Below are positions 63,591-64,000 of a DNA stretch of 64,000 bases, piece by piece (the stretch's first letter is position 1; every line of letters starts with the position of its first letter). Location: the NCBI GenBank assembly GCA_023334545.1, contig JAADVB010000006.1:62001-126000 (forward strand), given 5' to 3'. The translations under genes and the position numbers were made by a program. The notes beneath the pieces are model-generated. The model made no database searches. It was not told the DNA's origin and worked only from the letters and a program-made list of their open reading frames with translations. Source of the DNA: Salisapilia sapeloensis. Its lineage: Eukaryota > Oomycota > Peronosporomycetes > Peronosporales > Salisapiliaceae.

Positions 63591-63841
63591 ATGGAGGAAA
63601 ATGAGGAATTGTCTTGTCTAGTAACTCGGATATTGCATGACTTGGTCGTCATTTGGCGTCCACTGCAACAGCAGACATCACGTACTGGTAGAGAGTACGC
63701 AATCAGGATACTTTCGCACACGCTTGGAAGGAAGGTAAACTTATCAAGCCACATTCACGACGCATATGCCTAGATATCTAGAGGCTGGTGCATCGACCTT
63801 TCGCTGAGTACGTCATCAAATCAGCAATGAGAGACGATTGA
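63591..63841 (+). CDS. Small two-exon hypothetical protein
   Basis: Exons 63591-63734 and 63782-63841 joined over a 47-bp GTAAAC...TAG intron; 67 aa. The protein is helical (ENEELSCLVTRILHDLVVIW, then REYAIRILSHTLGRK) and continues in frame across the intron (RLVHRPFAEYVIKSAMRDD) to a stop. I do not recognise a family. It could equally be the first part of a longer gene if the second splice is wrong. The remaining bases to the window end show no clear coding frame. Confidence 0.45.
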
Positions 63842-64000
63842 ATGGAAACTTGGCGCCAGTCTATTGATTCCCGGTCTCTCTCTCTGTTGTCAAACGTTCA
63901 CAAGCGTTTGAAAATGAGACAAAGAGCACCATGAAATATATGGGATGAACATACGTCTGTAGCATTAGTTGAAGTGACGAATGGAAAGTTGATCGAAGAA

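Overview
The window looks like a gene-dense stretch of an oomycete (stramenopile) nuclear genome. Evidence: intron-bearing eukaryotic genes packed tail-to-tail or head-to-head, introns of only about 45-70 bp, a MAP kinase and a PI3-kinase in multi-domain fusions typical of this lineage, a CCDC81-type HU-domain protein of flagellated cells, and two start regions that resemble the oomycete initiator/FPR core promoter. I cannot name the genus. I see no tRNA, rRNA, CRISPR array or intact transposon. Most gene models below were spliced by hand: introns were placed where GT...AG boundaries restore a continuous, family-consistent frame.

Layout. 0.5-3.7 kb: two convergent Stealth glycan phosphotransferase paralogues. 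3.7-6 kb: a short Sec7 ArfGEF and an unknown protein. 6.1-10.1 kb: a PH/NTF2-like/C2/MAP kinase/WW fusion. 10.3-14 kb: THO complex subunit 1 and an ankyrin-repeat protein. 14.1-17.6 kb: a SET-like protein facing a PX-RING protein. 17.7-22.5 kb: a large ion-channel gene that reads as two complete 6-TM K+ channels with CNB domains in one polypeptide. 22.5-28.1 kb: a gene-poor island around one TMEM198-like gene, with a hairpin-forming inverted repeat. 28.1-34.7 kb: a class I-like PI3-kinase with two PH domains facing the ribosome-biogenesis factor NOL10. 34.8-36.9 kb: an MBOAT acyltransferase. 37.7-40.8 kb: a small hypothetical, a CCDC81-like protein and a p62-like PB1/UBA protein. 42.2-46.8 kb: a PH-Sec14 lipid-transfer protein and a mitochondrial threonine dehydratase. 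47.1-51.9 kb: an acidic hypothetical and a coiled-coil/TRAF-zinc-finger/SAM protein. 52.2-59.2 kb: ubiquitin E1, CDKAL1 and an ABHD17-like hydrolase. 59.4-62.4 kb: an acidic histone-H4-fold protein divergent from a DASH/Ask1-like protein. The right end holds one small two-exon gene.

Themes. Lipid and membrane signalling recurs (PI3K, PH-Sec14, ArfGEF, MBOAT, ABHD17, PX-RING, PH-MAPK). Ubiquitin/autophagy (E1, RING, p62-like) and chromosome biology (H4-fold protein, Ask1, SET, THOC1) also appear. These are neighbours, not an operon. Head-to-head pairs with short spacers (NOL10/MBOAT, H4-fold/Ask1, Stealth-2/Sec7) could share promoters.

Most striking observations: the tandem 12-TM channel, the five-part MAP kinase, the divergent H4 fold with a long acidic tail, and a strong preference for GTAC at intron donors.
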